From Gigaspora margarita (lineage: Eukaryota; Glomeromycota; Glomeromycetes; Diversisporales; Gigasporaceae): a stretch of DNA of 64,000 bases. Position numbers and translations under genes: made by a program. The notes beneath the pieces were generated by a model. That model made no database searches, was not told where the DNA came from, and saw only the letters and a list, made by a program, of their open reading frames with translations. Location: NCBI GenBank assembly GCA_009809945.1, contig WTPW01000367.1, positions 227,182-291,181 on the forward strand, read 5' to 3'. Positions 11,135 through 22,868 of this stretch are shown here, one piece after another (positions within the stretch are counted from its first letter, which is position 1; the number at the start of each line of letters is the position of its first letter).

Positions 11135-12235
11135 CAGTGAAAAAAAAATTGACGTGCGCTATGTTCATTCCGCACGTAAGTTCTCTTTTTGGTTGTTGCT
11201 TGATTCCCCGAAAGTTAGTTCCCCGCCAGCTCATTTTTCCGACACTATATCCCCGACAGAATGTTTCACCTACAGCATTTTTTGTTGACAGAATCTTTCC
11301 TCGACATACCATATTTTCGACCTCCCCTTTCCTTGACAGGACATATTTTCGAAAAGACATTTTACTGACATGACGTACTTCAGAAAGAATATTTTTCCGA
11401 CATGACTTGTTTCCGACATCTTTTTCCGACAAGATCTTTCCCCGACTAGAAATATAATTATTGGGTAGAGTGATATATTCGTGTTCATCACATCACATGA
11501 TTAAGCACTCGGGCTAAATTAGGGTTAGGGTTAGGGTTAGATTAGGGTTAGGTGATAGTATAATTTAGGCCGAGTTGATAGTGCTAGTAAACAAAATGAC
11601 GTGTTGAATGATTTCACGTGATGTGATGATTACTGGGTTTATCGTTCTTGTCGGAAAAAGTGCATTCAATAAAACTTATTGTCGGAGAAAAGTCAAATTA
11701 GAAATATGTCATGTCAGATAAATGTCTTGTCGAAAATATGAGATGTTAAGGAAAGGAGATGTCGAAAGCATGATATGTCGAGGAAAGATTCTGTCAACAA
11801 AAAGTGCTGTAGGTGAAACATTCTGTCGGGGATATAGTGTCGGAAAAATGAGCTGGCGGGGAACTAACTTTCGGGGAATCATACCGTAATCCTATTTTTG
11901 TGAACATAAAAAAATTTTGAATGTGCGGCATGCGCACATTATATTTATTATTTTACCAATAGATAATGTGGCTATATTTAATGGTGAAAACCCTCTAAAC
12001 AAACCATTTTGTTAGTCACTAGGTATCGTAATTAGATTATACGATCCAAATCAAATATAAATCTTTGCCTACATTTTTTAAATGGCTGTAAACCACACAC
12101 TCTGTTATTCAAGCATGAACATGATCCTGGTATTTACATGCGCATTAGCTTTAAAATTTATTGCGAAAAGCGCACGTCAATTTTAAAATTTAGTGCGCAA
12201 GGCGCACATAATTTAAATTTGAATTTTTTACACTG
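11135..12235. mobile_element. hAT element inserted in the VWA/alpha-kinase gene
   Basis: The ends read CAGTGaaaaaaaaattgac and ...ttttttaCACTG. The 8-bp duplication GTGCTTAT lies at 11127-11134 and 12236-12243. The duplication is the codon stretch for DKH, so the host reading frame is recovered across the join (MDKH|IAAAKN). Subterminal GACGTGCGC motifs occur in inverted orientation at both ends. It has no transposase ORF of its own and carries another foldback element at 11201-11881. Confidence 0.9.
11201..11881. mobile_element. 681-bp foldback element with telomere-like core
   Basis: Inverted arms start TGATTCCCCGAAAGTTAGTT and extend about 250 bp with repeated short CCGACA/TGTCGG motifs (ATTTTTCCGACACTATATCC and so on); the right arm is the inverted copy at 11640-11881. 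At the exact centre, 11519-11556, are (TTAGGG) repeats. I found no clear target duplication. It lies inside the hAT element at 11135-12235. An apparent open frame through the left arm joined to the kinase gene is chance read-through. Confidence 0.8.
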
Positions 12236-12370
12236 GTGCTTATCCATAGAATTAGTGCAATCTAAAACAAAGCAAAGGTCAACATTTAATGAAGATTTAA
12301 TATAAGCGATTGTCTTTGAAATATCATCTTCTCTGTTCGTTAATGTTAATGAACTTTCAATTTCACTCAT

Positions 12371-13029
12371 ATTTTAACTTGCTTGTTTTTTTATTTTTTT
12401 TTTAAAAAAATTTTGTTAGACGGAAAATAAGGAGCTTGCCTTTATAAAGAATTAGGAGTACACATGTAACAAATTTGTAATCCACGTAAAAAAACAAAAT
12501 AATAAATGATCTATCTATTTCCATTCCTGTTTATCCACCTGCATGTTTTCTTAACGTATTTTGTGTATATTTTTATATCAAAAAAGAATTTCCATAGTCA
12601 TAATAGGACAATGTGAAACATGGGGTTGATTTTGTGGATACGAAAAGAGTTAAACTAGGGTTTTCTAGGTTACTTTATTGACGCTGATCTATTTTTAATC
12701 GGTTAGCTGATTTACAATAGAGTCTACACAAGTTGCAGAGTTTTGCTGAATTGAATATGATTATGTATCTACTTAATAAATATTAGATTAAGATATATAA
12801 ATTATAAACTAATACAGTTTATCAACAAATTAATAAAAATGTAAACGTGACTAACTTATAGTGATGACCAGTTTTTGATAAGAAATAATGAATCAGGAAC
12901 ATAATATCAATAAAAATCAGTAGAATTTTTTATTCTCAATGATGTGCGGCAATAAAATTTTTGCCTCCATTATTTACTCTACACTTACTTACTATATAAA
13001 CTGCTTTCGCCTACATTATTTATTTAATA
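12371..13029. other. Intergenic region upstream of the kinase pseudogene
   Basis: AT-rich with a homopolymeric T/A leader next to 12371 (the A-rich 5' leader of the pseudogene). No gene or clear repeat seen. Confidence 0.4.
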
Positions 13030-13220
13030 TATATGTTTTGCCTCAGATTAAAACTTGCGTCAGATTGAATCCGAACGCACGTCAGATGACTATCAATTGA
13101 CCAGCGTTAAATGATCGGCCTAAACTAACTCCTAACTTTACCGTAATTTTACCCTAACCATAATCTAATTTAAGCCGGGTGTCAATCTGACACAAGGATC
13201 GATCTGAGGCACAACATATA
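13030..13220. mobile_element. Small foldback element with telomere-like core
   Basis: The left arm TATATGTTTTGCCTCAGAT then GCGTCAGATTGA, and the right arm (inverted) TATATGTTGTGCCTCAGAT then GTGTCAGATTGA, match with substitutions. The centre holds TTTACCGTAATTTTACCCTA followed by ACCAT (13136-13160), a degenerate CCCTAA stretch. No ORF; no clear target duplication. Confidence 0.6.
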
Positions 13221-15740
13221 CATGCAATACCTCTCATTACTTTTATTATTTGGTTCCAACTTACGTACACATATGTGAATGTGCATGTGTGATATTTATA
13301 ATCCTTTTTGAAGCATTTTGTCTTACCCTTATTCAACTGGATGTGAGTCATTACTGAGAATAATCAGGTCACGTTTTACAGTAATTGCATATGTGGATGC
13401 AGGTTTAAGGTATAAAACACCTCAGACTACCGGTGTAGTTCATATTTTAACTATAGATCGAATAGTATTCAAAGTACAAATATTATGGCTGGTCAAAGTT
13501 GCATTTATCAATCAATATTTTAAAAAATTGACTTCGCTTTTACTATGTTAATTGTGCACAACGGCTCATACAAATGAAAAAATGCAATCTATTTAGAGCT
13601 TTTAAGTGTAACGTTAAGCGCACCAACAATTGCGAATCGCACTTTGGCTGATTTGGTTTGAAGAAGTTGCAAAATTATGAAATTCAGAAACTTTGCAAAA
13701 ACCTGAAATGATTATGCTAGAATTACACTATACTGTTGTTTAAAAAACAACGTCCTAGAAAGTCAAATATTGTGCCTGGAAGAAAGTTTAAATACAATTA
13801 CTCTTGAGCTTATATGAGATTATATATTAACATAATATCATTCTAAGCAAATAGTTATGGTAGTTGCTGGAGCAAAGCATTTAAATGTTGTGAAATTAGT
13901 TAATAATTACTGGATCTAATTTACATTTATCAAACTATAAATATTCGATAATATTACTGTACAAAACAATAACCACAGAGGCATTATCAATTCTTTACCC
14001 AAAATTTCTACTATTGTGATACAAAAGGCACATTATACAAGTGGTATGCTCTTACTTAAAAATTATAACCTCACACATATTTTTATATATTATTTATAAT
14101 TCTAATTTATATATATAGTACTTGTTATTTTTAAATGTCACTTGGTAAAAAAGAATTGTTTTCAGCTAGTGAATCAGGAAAAAGGAGGGAAATATACTTG
14201 TTGTATAAAAATTAAATCATTAATACAAATAAAGAAGTAAAATTTTTTTACTTATATAAACCAACTGTTATCATTATTATTTTTACAATGTTTTATATTC
14301 ATATGAATTAAATATTTATTTGTATTATCATTTATCTAATCATATTTATATTATATAATACAAAGTACTCTCTATTTATAAGAATTCTTAGTTTATATTG
14401 TATAATACTCATATTTATATTCTTTTATTAATTAATTACATCATTCAATGCACTATACTTAAACAGAATTGCTCTTTTTTATTGCTATAAAAATCATTTT
14501 AATTAATTTCTATTATTAAATTTTATAAATTATCTTCATAAGATTAACATATTAACCCTTAAAATTCTCGTTAAAAAAAGCAATTAGAAATTAAATAAAC
14601 TTATTTTTGATCTTCGAATACAAAATGATTAAGAAAAGCCTTTTATTTATCCATACAAAGCTTATATCTACATCCCAGCATTACAGATTTTAACTCTATC
14701 AAAAAATTATCAATCTTATCTTATTCAAGCGTAATAGTTTTTGTAACTTTTTTTAGATTAAAAATTATATATGGGACCCCTCACAAAAGTGGGATAGGGC
14801 AAAAAAAATTTTTTCAAAAAACTTTATCTTGAAACATTTGGATTAATTAAAATAAAATTGCTATATAATTAAAAATGTAATTTTTTGGCCATCCGCCTTT
14901 TATTGTGAAGGGCCTATTTCATAATAAATTATACACTATGCAGTTCGAACTAATTTATTCTTATCGTTATTCTAAAATTTCCAATATTACAAATTGAAAA
15001 ATCTTGTAACATTTTTGCTACGTACGTAACACAAAATCATTGATCACTAGTCTTAGATAATCTAAGTTTCTTTTCATTCACTCTTGGCATGATTTCGCAC
15101 TACATACTACGCATGATTTACAAGCAAACTATAATCATTTTAATTAGGGCGCTGTAAGATGTTATTTAGGCAGTAATTTGCGTTCATTTCATACCCCCTT
15201 CATGAACTTCAGTTCACTGTCGTATAAATAATCTTTATAGACTTTTGTGTAACATGCAACAAACTCTGATACTCCGGATAATTTTTTTCCCTAATCCCCT
15301 GTCGCACTAACAGCACTAAGTGTCACTCATGACTACCTTCATCATTATTTTTTACACATGATTAACCATATTTATAATAACCATATTCTGTATTGCGACC
15401 GGGAATCTTCCCATGAAAGATTCCCGGTCTCATATTAATCATTGGGAAACTCTAATTTTTAACTCTTAATTTTTATTTGAATCATTTTCTTTTTTTTATT
15501 TTTCACGTTTTATCTAAAGAATTTTAAAAGCCAAAGTAAATAGGCACAGTAAAATGAAGCTAAAAAAAGGCACGATATGAGCAAAGTGAAAGTAAGAGTT
15601 TGAAAAAAGTTAAACATAGAAGTAAATAAAAAAAAAAAATAAAGCGAAGCCCAAAAGTTAGTAAAGCACAATACGAATATAAATATGGAACACGTGTAAA
15701 AATAATGGTATGGTAGTCCGATTAACATTTAGTGACACGC
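13221..15740. other. Intergenic AT-rich region
   Basis: No gene supported. A hairpin with arms ACCGGGAATCTT and AAAGATTCCCGGT lies at about 15398-15431. A 72-codon frame at 15510-15728 (minus) is aromatic-rich low-complexity translation of an A-rich tract and is not accepted as a gene. Confidence 0.4.
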
Positions 15741-15868
15741 TCCTGGGGATTATTTATTTATTTTCTGTGGGGAAATTATAACAGAGTTTACCGATGACAT
15801 AGTCCCTTCGGGCCACCCATGTGCTATGATCATCGGTAAACTCTATTGTAATTTCCACTCCCCCAGGA
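15741..15868. mobile_element. Short palindromic MITE
   Basis: The outer ends TCCTGGGG and CCCCCAGGA are inverted. An inner pair, GAGTTTACCGATGACATAG and CTATGATCATCGGTAAACTC, is separated by a GC-richer loop (TCCCTTCGGGCCACCCATG). The whole can fold into one hairpin. No ORF. Confidence 0.65.
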
Positions 15869-15914
15869 AATAAAGTTAACAATTCGAAGATTATAACGCC
15901 CTAGCTCTCCCACT

Positions 15915-16255
15915 AAAATTGTTCACTCCTGTAATTTTAACCAATCGAATTTAAGATCAGGTGTAACATAAAAATCGAGCAAAAACACTTTTTTACAATA
16001 AAACAAGGATAGCTCTAAATTTTTATTAGGAAACCATTTACTGCGTCCTAATTTAAAATGTTCCTCGTGAAATTTTACTAATAGCCACTATATTTTTCTA
16101 ACCTTACCCTAGCCCTAATTATAACTCGATTTCTTAGCTTTAATATTACATGTAATGTTTTTACTTAGAAAACAAACCATATTTGTTTTGACTATCATGT
16201 TAACCAGATCCTAAATTTTAATTGGTCAAAATTATACTACCTAAGATGATAAACA
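15915..16255. mobile_element. Foldback element, family B copy 1, telomere-like core
   Basis: The left arm contains CCAATCGAATTTAAGATCAG then GTGTAACAT; the right arm inverted contains CCAATTAAAATTTAGGATCTG then GTTAACAT. The middle, 16098-16120, reads CTAACCTTACCCTAGCCCTAA. The inner sequence (GTTCCTCGTGAAATTTTACT) is the inverted copy of that in the element at 25020-25358, so both belong to one family. Confidence 0.7.
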
Positions 16256-18129
16256 TTATTACTTATCATTCTAAAAAAAATTATGTACCATAATAAAAAT
16301 TTGGTTAATGATTATGAAATTTATGATATACATACAGTAAACTATGTAAATTCAATAATATATAAAAATGTAATCATAGTTTCAATTTAATATATTTGTG
16401 GATACAAATTTGGCATTAAAATACTGTAGTTATACCTTTTTAAACATTTAACTTGCTTATGAATATGATATCTTATAGCGAAATTTCCATTTTTATAATA
16501 ATAAAAAAAGTAGTGGTTATTTTAAAAATATTAATCATCTGTATAAAATAAATGATTAACTATTGATTGTCCGAAGCGTAGCGAGGACACACCTGTACGA
16601 GTAAACTTGAATGCACGTCTATGCAATGTTAGTCAGATCCGGCCAATAAAATTTGAGGATTGATGGGTCCCGTGATGATCTGCAGTCAGTGTAACAATTG
16701 TTCAATAGGCTGTTTTCGGTGTTATACATGCTTTGGACCTATATCAGATTCTGATTTCCTAGTATATATATCAGGTATAAACATGTTACACCTAGACCAA
16801 CTTGAATATTGTTTAGTAAAAATTTTACACATTGCACGTGTACGTACTTTGCACGTACGTATGTACGTACATACAATATTTATTGTATTTGTAAACCAAA
16901 TGATTCTAACGATTTATAAATTTGTACGAAATCATATGGTATGACCTGCCGTTAAGTTTATCTTCTAAAAACGTGTCTTTCGAAATAAGATATTAAAAAA
17001 TAGAAATATCTTGTATTACAGCACTAAAATTTTATATATCATAAAACTTATTTATGCTATATATTATAATTGATAATGTGGTATACTTTTGGAAGCCGCT
17101 GTACATAGAAAAGAGTATTTTTTATATTAATATTTTTTTGGGTCTATTTCGCAGCCTTGAAAAAATATAAACCCTGAGTGGTTGTATTCATATTCTCATT
17201 TTACCAAATAAATCTAAGATTTTGTAGATGTAATATATTTAATTCGTAGTATAGTTGTTCATAAATTTGCATAGCTTATTCCAAATATAATGTTTACATT
17301 AATGAAAATAAATTAATAAAGTAAGTATTCACAAACTTTAAATACTGTAGTTTATTTTAAATTCACGAGTACTCATTAAACAAGTGTAAATTGCAAATTT
17401 TCTGGATCATTAAATAGATTATTAACCCTAACCCTATAAATGGTCTATTTTATATTCCATGATTTTCCATAATGTTGCATACTCATGAATTTATTATCTT
17501 AAATCATGGAGTTCGGTTTGTCTAGATATAGAGAGAATAACAGAAATATTCGGAAAAAAACTTTTTACAGAGTAATCCGTTAAAATTATTTATAAATATA
17601 TGCTACTGTACGTATATACTATAAAACAAATAAAATTAATAAAAATAAATCTCATTTCTTTAGATTTCTCTACAAAATTTTATATCATGTAAACATGTCA
17701 AATACGATTCCTCATGGCATACACATGCAATATTACGGCATAAGTCTTATAAAATAATATATCATTTATTATATATGTAAAAAAAAATGCCTGTCCATAT
17801 TTTTTGTGCTTATATTTTAGAATAAATATTTCATATTAGGCTAACTAGTTTAATAAGTTTGATAAATTTAAAAAACAAGACTTAGTCAAATAGTATATAA
17901 AGTAATTTTTTACCCATCAAATAAAAAAAATAATAATAATAAAAAAATCAGGAAAAAGGGTAGTGTTTTAAATAAGTAATTATCTGAAAAAGCAAAGTGA
18001 TTGACAATTACATCAAGATTTTACTAGCTCAATTTATCAAATTTGGGGAACTTAAAAATTTTAATAAAAGATACCTTAGCAAATGTATTATACTTTAATA
18101 CTAATTTTTGTATTTACCGGTAATAATAC
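16256..18129. other. Intergenic region downstream of the BTB-TPR gene
   Basis: No gene supported. A repeat of ACGTACGT-like words lies at 16836-16872. A GC-richer island near 16567-16600 (GTCCGAAGCGTAGCGAGGAC) can form a short hairpin. One degraded foldback element is listed separately at 17358-17502. Confidence 0.4.
17358..17502. repeat. Degraded foldback repeat with CCCTAA core
   Basis: The arms TTAAATTCACGAGTACTCAT and, inverted, ATAAATTCATGAGTATGCA are imperfect. Between them, at 17421-17437, lies ATTAACCCTAACCCTAT. The arms are diverged, so the call rests on the similarity of about 12-15 terminal bases and the centrally placed CCCTAA words. Confidence 0.45.
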
Positions 18130-20025
18130 TTAAATATACATATGCGGTAATTTTCGTTTATTCAATAACCGATTAGTTGTTTGACGTTGATTCAGTACCC
18201 ATATATCATTTGGATTAATATTTAATAATCTATCCAAATCTGCAAGTGATTCTTTATATTTTCCCATCTTGCGGTAAGTTACGCCACGAAAACTTAATGC
18301 ATCTTCACAATTTGGTTTAATTTCCAACGATTTATTTAAATCTACAAGTGATTCCTCATACCTTCCCATTTCACAATAAGTTTGCCCACGCTTGTTTAGT
18401 GCCCGCGTATCATTTGGCACAATTCCTAATGATTGATTAAAATCTGCAAGTGATTCTTCATACCTGCGCATCATAAGATAAGTTTCTCCGCGAATTCTTA
18501 ATGCAGACGCATCATTTGGCTCAATTTTTAATGATTGAGTTAAACTTGCAAGTGATTCTTCATATCTGTCCATCCAATAATACGTAGAACCAAGATATTT
18601 TAATGTAATCGCATTATCTGGCTCAATCTCTAACGCTTGATTTAAATCCGCAAGTGATTCTTCATATCTGTCCATCATACGATAAGTTTCTCCACGAATT
18701 CTTAATGCAGACGCATTATTTGGCTTAATTATTAATGATTGATTTAAATCTGCAAGTGATTCTTCATATCTGTCCATACTATAATAAGTAGCACCACGAT
18801 ATTTTAATGCAAACGCATTGTCTGGTTCAATTTCTAACGATTTATTTAAATCTGCAAGTGATTCTTCAAATCTGTCCATCGCAAAATAAGTGGCTCCACG
18901 ATAACTTAATGCATTTGCATTATTTGCTTCAATTTCTAATGATTTAGTTAAGTCAATAAGTGATTCTTCATATTTACCCTTAATATGATAAGCTTCACCA
19001 CTTTTTCTTAATTCTGATGCTCTATCTGATTCAATTTCTGTTATATCTTTATCAGTAATATCCCGCAAAGGTAGTGTTGTAGTTAAATTTGTACGAGGAG
19101 GTAAAACATTCGAAGAACTAATGGCTTTATTTGGAGCCATAAATTTTAGCATAATATCAGCCCACAAAGTTTGATCAAGAATTTTCTGATAAGGTCGAAC
19201 TTTTTCAAAAATATCTTCACCAGAAATTTGGAAATAACGAATTAAAGGAAGACAATTTTGAAGTGAACTTTTTAAAGCCAAGAAATGCTCATCAGACCAT
19301 TGATCAAGATTAGGAGGTAAATAAGGAGTTTGAGCAATGCCCCAGTTAATAGTATAATCCCAAATTTTTCCTTCATCCATTTGTAGATTATCAAGTTTTA
19401 AAATAAAAATTAAAATGTTTTCAGTAAGAGTTAGAAATTCTTCTGAATCAAAAATTATACTTGGTTGTTTAGCAATAATATTTGCACAAAATTGTTGTAA
19501 ATTTTTTAAATTATTATCCATGAGACTAATTTGATAAACATTAGAAAAATTTAACCATAACCAGGAAGCATTATTGTCAAGTAAAAATAACTCGATATGT
19601 TTAATCAACTCTTTAAGACCAAATCCATTAGAAGCAATTAAAAGTTCAAAAACAACTGATGTATTAATATTTTCTATAGAGATTGTGCCACCATAAATAT
19701 ATCTACAGTATTTATAATTGAAATTTTTTAAAATCTAAGTTGAGTGTCATACATTGCATACTAATAATACTTACTTGATGATAATTTCGAAAACTTCAAT
19801 AGAAATATTAGCTAGTTTTATTATTTTCTCATTATTGTCATTATAAGTAATCGTTCTTAATTTATCTTTAAAATATAAACATCGAGAATTTAGGATGACA
19901 GAATGTGCTTTAAATGTAAGTTTATTTGGAACTTGACCAACTACAATGATAACATCAAATTCGTAACTATCTATAAGAAGTTGGTTTAAATTACTAGAAA
20001 GTTCCTCGAAAAATTTGGTTGACAT
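18130..20025 (-). CDS. BTB-BACK-TPR protein, one intron
   Basis: Two exons, 20025-19775 and 19702-18130, joined at AA|GTAAGT...CTGTAG|A. The 72-bp intron falls inside the BTB domain and restores IIIKYIYGGT. The product is 607 residues. BTB/POZ is at about 20-110 (FDVIIVVG...FKAHSVILNSRCLYF). A BACK-like helical region covers about 110-265 (FCANIIAKQPSIIFDSEEFL). Eight consecutive 34-residue TPRs lie at about 308-580, each close to ALxxRGxTYxxMDRYEESLA then DLNQSLEIEPNN. BTB-BACK proteins commonly act as Cullin-3 adaptors, and TPRs bind partner peptides, so a substrate-adaptor role is a reasonable inference. BTB and TPR/Sel1 families are expanded in arbuscular mycorrhizal fungi. The TPR copies are strikingly uniform, suggesting recent internal duplication. 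No frameshift or stop seen; I consider it intact. Confidence 0.9.
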
Positions 20026-20192
20026 GATTATGTTAAGTGAATCAAATTTAGTACCGTACGTACGTATATAAACCGAATGGTGATTTACGTATCATACCCT
20101 TTCTTTTCAAAAATGGTTAATGCTAAATGTATCTTGAATATCATTTGAGACAAATTTGATATTCTACAACGTATAAATCTAATTTTTGAAAA
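20026..20192. promoter_or_regulatory. 5' flank of the BTB-TPR gene
   Basis: Short AT-rich region before the ATG at 20025, with CGTACGTACG at about 20052-20063. Presumed to hold the promoter by position only; no defined motif is claimed. Confidence 0.3.
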
Positions 20193-20341
20193 GTTATCAG
20201 GAGAATATAGGTGATATTAGGTCAGCATCATTTAGTGGTCATTTGTTGGCTCTGTTAATGCCGCGAAACGGCATGATCAGAGTCAATCAAATGGTCACTA
20301 AATGATGCTGACACATATCAACCTACATTCTACCTGATAAC
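20193..20341. mobile_element. 149-bp near-perfect foldback MITE
   Basis: Arms GTCAGCATCATTTAGTGGTC and GACCACTAAATGATGCTGAC (the latter read inverted), with further pairing outward to GTTATCAGG...CCTGATAAC and inward to a small loop around CGAAA at 20276. High arm identity implies recent insertion. It lies about 170 bp upstream of the BTB-TPR start, so it could affect that gene's expression. Confidence 0.75.
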
Positions 20342-22339
20342 GATATTATCCGAGAGTGGTCATTGATCATGTCGCTGATCCATCTATCTTTAATTCTGAG
20401 TTTGTGAACATAATCAGAAAACGTGATCATAGTGTGGGAAAACAATACGAAAATTATTTCTACATATTGATGTGTTAATAATTATGACGGAGTTACAGAA
20501 ATACTGAAATATGAAAACTCTAAAATGAATGTGCTTACCAATTTTATATTCAAATTTGGGACTATTCTGTTATCTATTTATTTAACAAGAAATGCATTGG
20601 TAAATGCAGTGAGCTATGCAAAATATTTTTGTATATCACAATATTAGAATAGAATTTAGTGTAGGTAGTTCTATAGCAAATTAGTGTAAGTTTTTTTTGT
20701 AATTGCTTAATACAGTAGATGTATTCTGTAAATTAAAAATTTTCTTATATTTGCTAAAGAATTATTTTACTAAAGCTTATTCATTAAAACTAACAACATT
20801 TGGGCATTTTTAGATGAATTATAAAATTCTCTATTTAAAGATTTTTTTATTTTTTTAATTCATACAATTTTATTACATCACCAGCAATAACTTTACTGTC
20901 TTAGTTAACTATGAGTTAGATGTATAAAATTGTATAATTTTATTTGATTTACTATAAAAATTCAATTATAAAGCTTATGAATTATCATAATGTCACAATA
21001 TGTATTAAGTTAGTTTTGTATTGCAAGAAGCATATCGACAAATGCAGTGAGCTATATGAAATATAATTAATTTGGTATATCAAAATATTAAGATAGAATT
21101 TAGTGTAGGTAGTTCTATAGCAAAATTAGTATAAGTTTTTTTTTTTTAGTGTTAAAATTTTTTCTCATGTTGCTAAAGAATTATTTTACTTAAGCTTATT
21201 CATCAAAAGTAACAAAGTTCATGCATTCTTAAATGAATTTTAAGATTAGATTCTTAATTATTTTTTTTTAATTCTTATAATTTCTTCATTTCACTTTACA
21301 GTATGAGTTAGATTGTATTGAAATTGTTATTTTTTTTAATTCTTATAATTTCTTCATTTCACTTTATAGTATGAGTTAGATTGTTATTACAAAACTTATG
21401 AGCTATTACAATGACTCATCATGTGGTTAAATTAATTGCAATTATTAATACGGTAGCATAATGTATGTATTGAAATTATTCTATCAAACTTGTAAAAAAT
21501 TTATTACAAAAAATTACAAACTACAATGGTGATACACAATATGCGTTAAAGTTGAGGCAGTTTGTATTGGAATTATAGTCGTAAATTCTATAACACATTT
21601 TGTATTGAAATTACAGTTGCAAATTCTACAATGCTATAATTTACTGTAAAAATTTTTTTTACAAATTTACTGACAGTTATGGTACATATTAGCGAATAAA
21701 GATTGATTAGTGAAATTACTATCATGCTTGCTATAAAAAATTTTGTTAAAAAACTTACTGACTATTGTGATCTATCATGAATTACTGTCTTGATACATTT
21801 GGATCGAGGTGGCTTATGCCTCAAATTATCTATTATCCATGAATAAAAGGTAATTTTGGTTATTAGTAACCTGATCAGTGATGAAAGTGATCTATGTGAT
21901 CAGTATTGCTAGTTATTAAATCAAGAGTACTGTATAGTGTGACCTGCCAGAACTACATGGGTGGTAACGACAGCCTAGGTGTTAAACACATAATAGAGCA
22001 AATGCAAAAAAAAAAAAAAAAGGTTAAAGTCATGAAACTGTTGCATAGGTTTTTCGATAACAGAAGAGGAAATACCAGTATATGTTTTTGTAATTATATA
22101 CCATACCAAAAATGTGAGGCAAAATAAAAAACTTGCTATTGCAGTATGTAGTTAAATTAGTTGATATTGGAATCAATGTCTTAAATTCCTATCAAAAATT
22201 ACCATAAAAATTTTGTCACAAAACTTGCTAGTTATTGTACACGCAGTATGGTTTTGAGTTAATTCATATTGGAATTAATTGTTGTGGTTTCAATATTACA
22301 ATTTACTGTAAAAAATTTTTTTACATAACTTACCAATTA
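20342..22339. repeat. Intergenic region with a 250-bp direct duplication
   Basis: Sequence around 20590-20860 (GCAGTGAGCTATGCAAAATA ... TTTAGTGTAGGTAGTTCTAT) recurs in the same orientation around 21040-21260 with substitutions and small indels. A 60-bp piece around 21265-21320 (TTCTTATAATTTCTTCATTT then CACTTTA) is again repeated at about 21335-21380. No gene supported; a 73-codon frame at 21906-22127 includes a poly-A tract and is not accepted. Confidence 0.55.
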
Positions 22340-22868
22340 GGGGGCATCCATAAATTACGTTATGCTTGAGGGGGGGGTCCCCCAAAATATAACGATTTTG
22401 CACTATGTAGGGGGGGGTCCCCCCCAACATAACGCAATTTTTTTCTAAAAATTTGTCTAAAACTTGATCCAAGGTCTGATTTTGGTACCATTCGAATCGT
22501 CTCGAGGAGAGGATTCGAATGGTACCAATATTATTTAATTTGGATCACTGGATCACGTTTTATTAACGAAATACTATTGGTTATTGTGTTTTCTTATAAA
22601 ATTACTATAAAATCAATAGTATTTCGTTAATAAAACGTGATCTATTGATCCAAATGAAACGATTTTGGTACCATTGGATTCGTCTCATAGAGACGAATCG
22701 AATGGTACCAAAATCATCCAGATTGGATCACTATGTCATAATATATTCAAGTTTTTGTAAAATTTTATATATAAACATACAGATTTTTAAAAATTTTTTT
22801 ATATAGTAGAGGGGGGGGGTCAAGAGCTACTATGTAGGGGTACATAACGTTATTTATGGAAGCCCTCT
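22340..22868. mobile_element. TA-flanked MITE, family C (529 bp)
   Basis: The ends GGGGGCATCCATAAATTACG and, inverted, AGAGGGCTTCCATAAATAAC are flanked by TA on both sides. Further in, TTATG followed by a run of G and GTCCCCC is present at the left. The interior has two palindromes around 22475-22560 and 22635-22740, each built on ...TTTTGGTACCATTCGAATC.GTCTC and its inverse, similar to those of the family A element at 1968-2694. No ORF. Confidence 0.8.

Larger units (their letters stand above)
9765..12370 (-). pseudogene. von Willebrand A domain / alpha-kinase protein, broken
   Basis: From ATG 12370: MSEIESSL..., then VDLCFVLDCTNSMDKH, the strand and metal-binding DxTxS motif of a VWA domain (DCTNS). 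The domain resumes at 11126 with IAAAKNHILRSSNYVKNYNS, GFCGYRDHCD and VLIHIGDAPPHGRRF. It is followed by an alpha-kinase (atypical kinase, eEF2K/VwkA type): PFSVGAERYAYFA at 10340-10290, LVVYDLQGVSLNKEFLLTDP and FGSTNFGVKGI near 9950-9820. A 1101-bp hAT insertion separates the two halves of the VWA domain. Frame is also lost near 10286, in the A-run near 10262, and near 9812; the last shift removes the HKCNNICKRL zinc-binding tail. With an insertion and three frameshifts this is a pseudogene. Such proteins phosphorylate Ser/Thr, often on helices, but no activity is expected here. Confidence 0.85.

Noticed and set aside
11201-11432. N-terminal extension of the kinase protein (MSEKDVGNKSCRKNIL...)
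   Set aside because: It is the arm of the foldback element read by chance in frame; the real upstream part of the VWA domain lies beyond the insertion at 12370-12244.
11519-11556. Chromosome end or telomere
   Set aside because: Only a few TTAGGG units, degenerate, in the middle of an inverted repeat, with normal sequence on both sides; it is an internal stretch.
15510-15728. Minus-strand 72-codon hydrophobic ORF
   Set aside because: Low-complexity translation of an A-rich tract; no motif.
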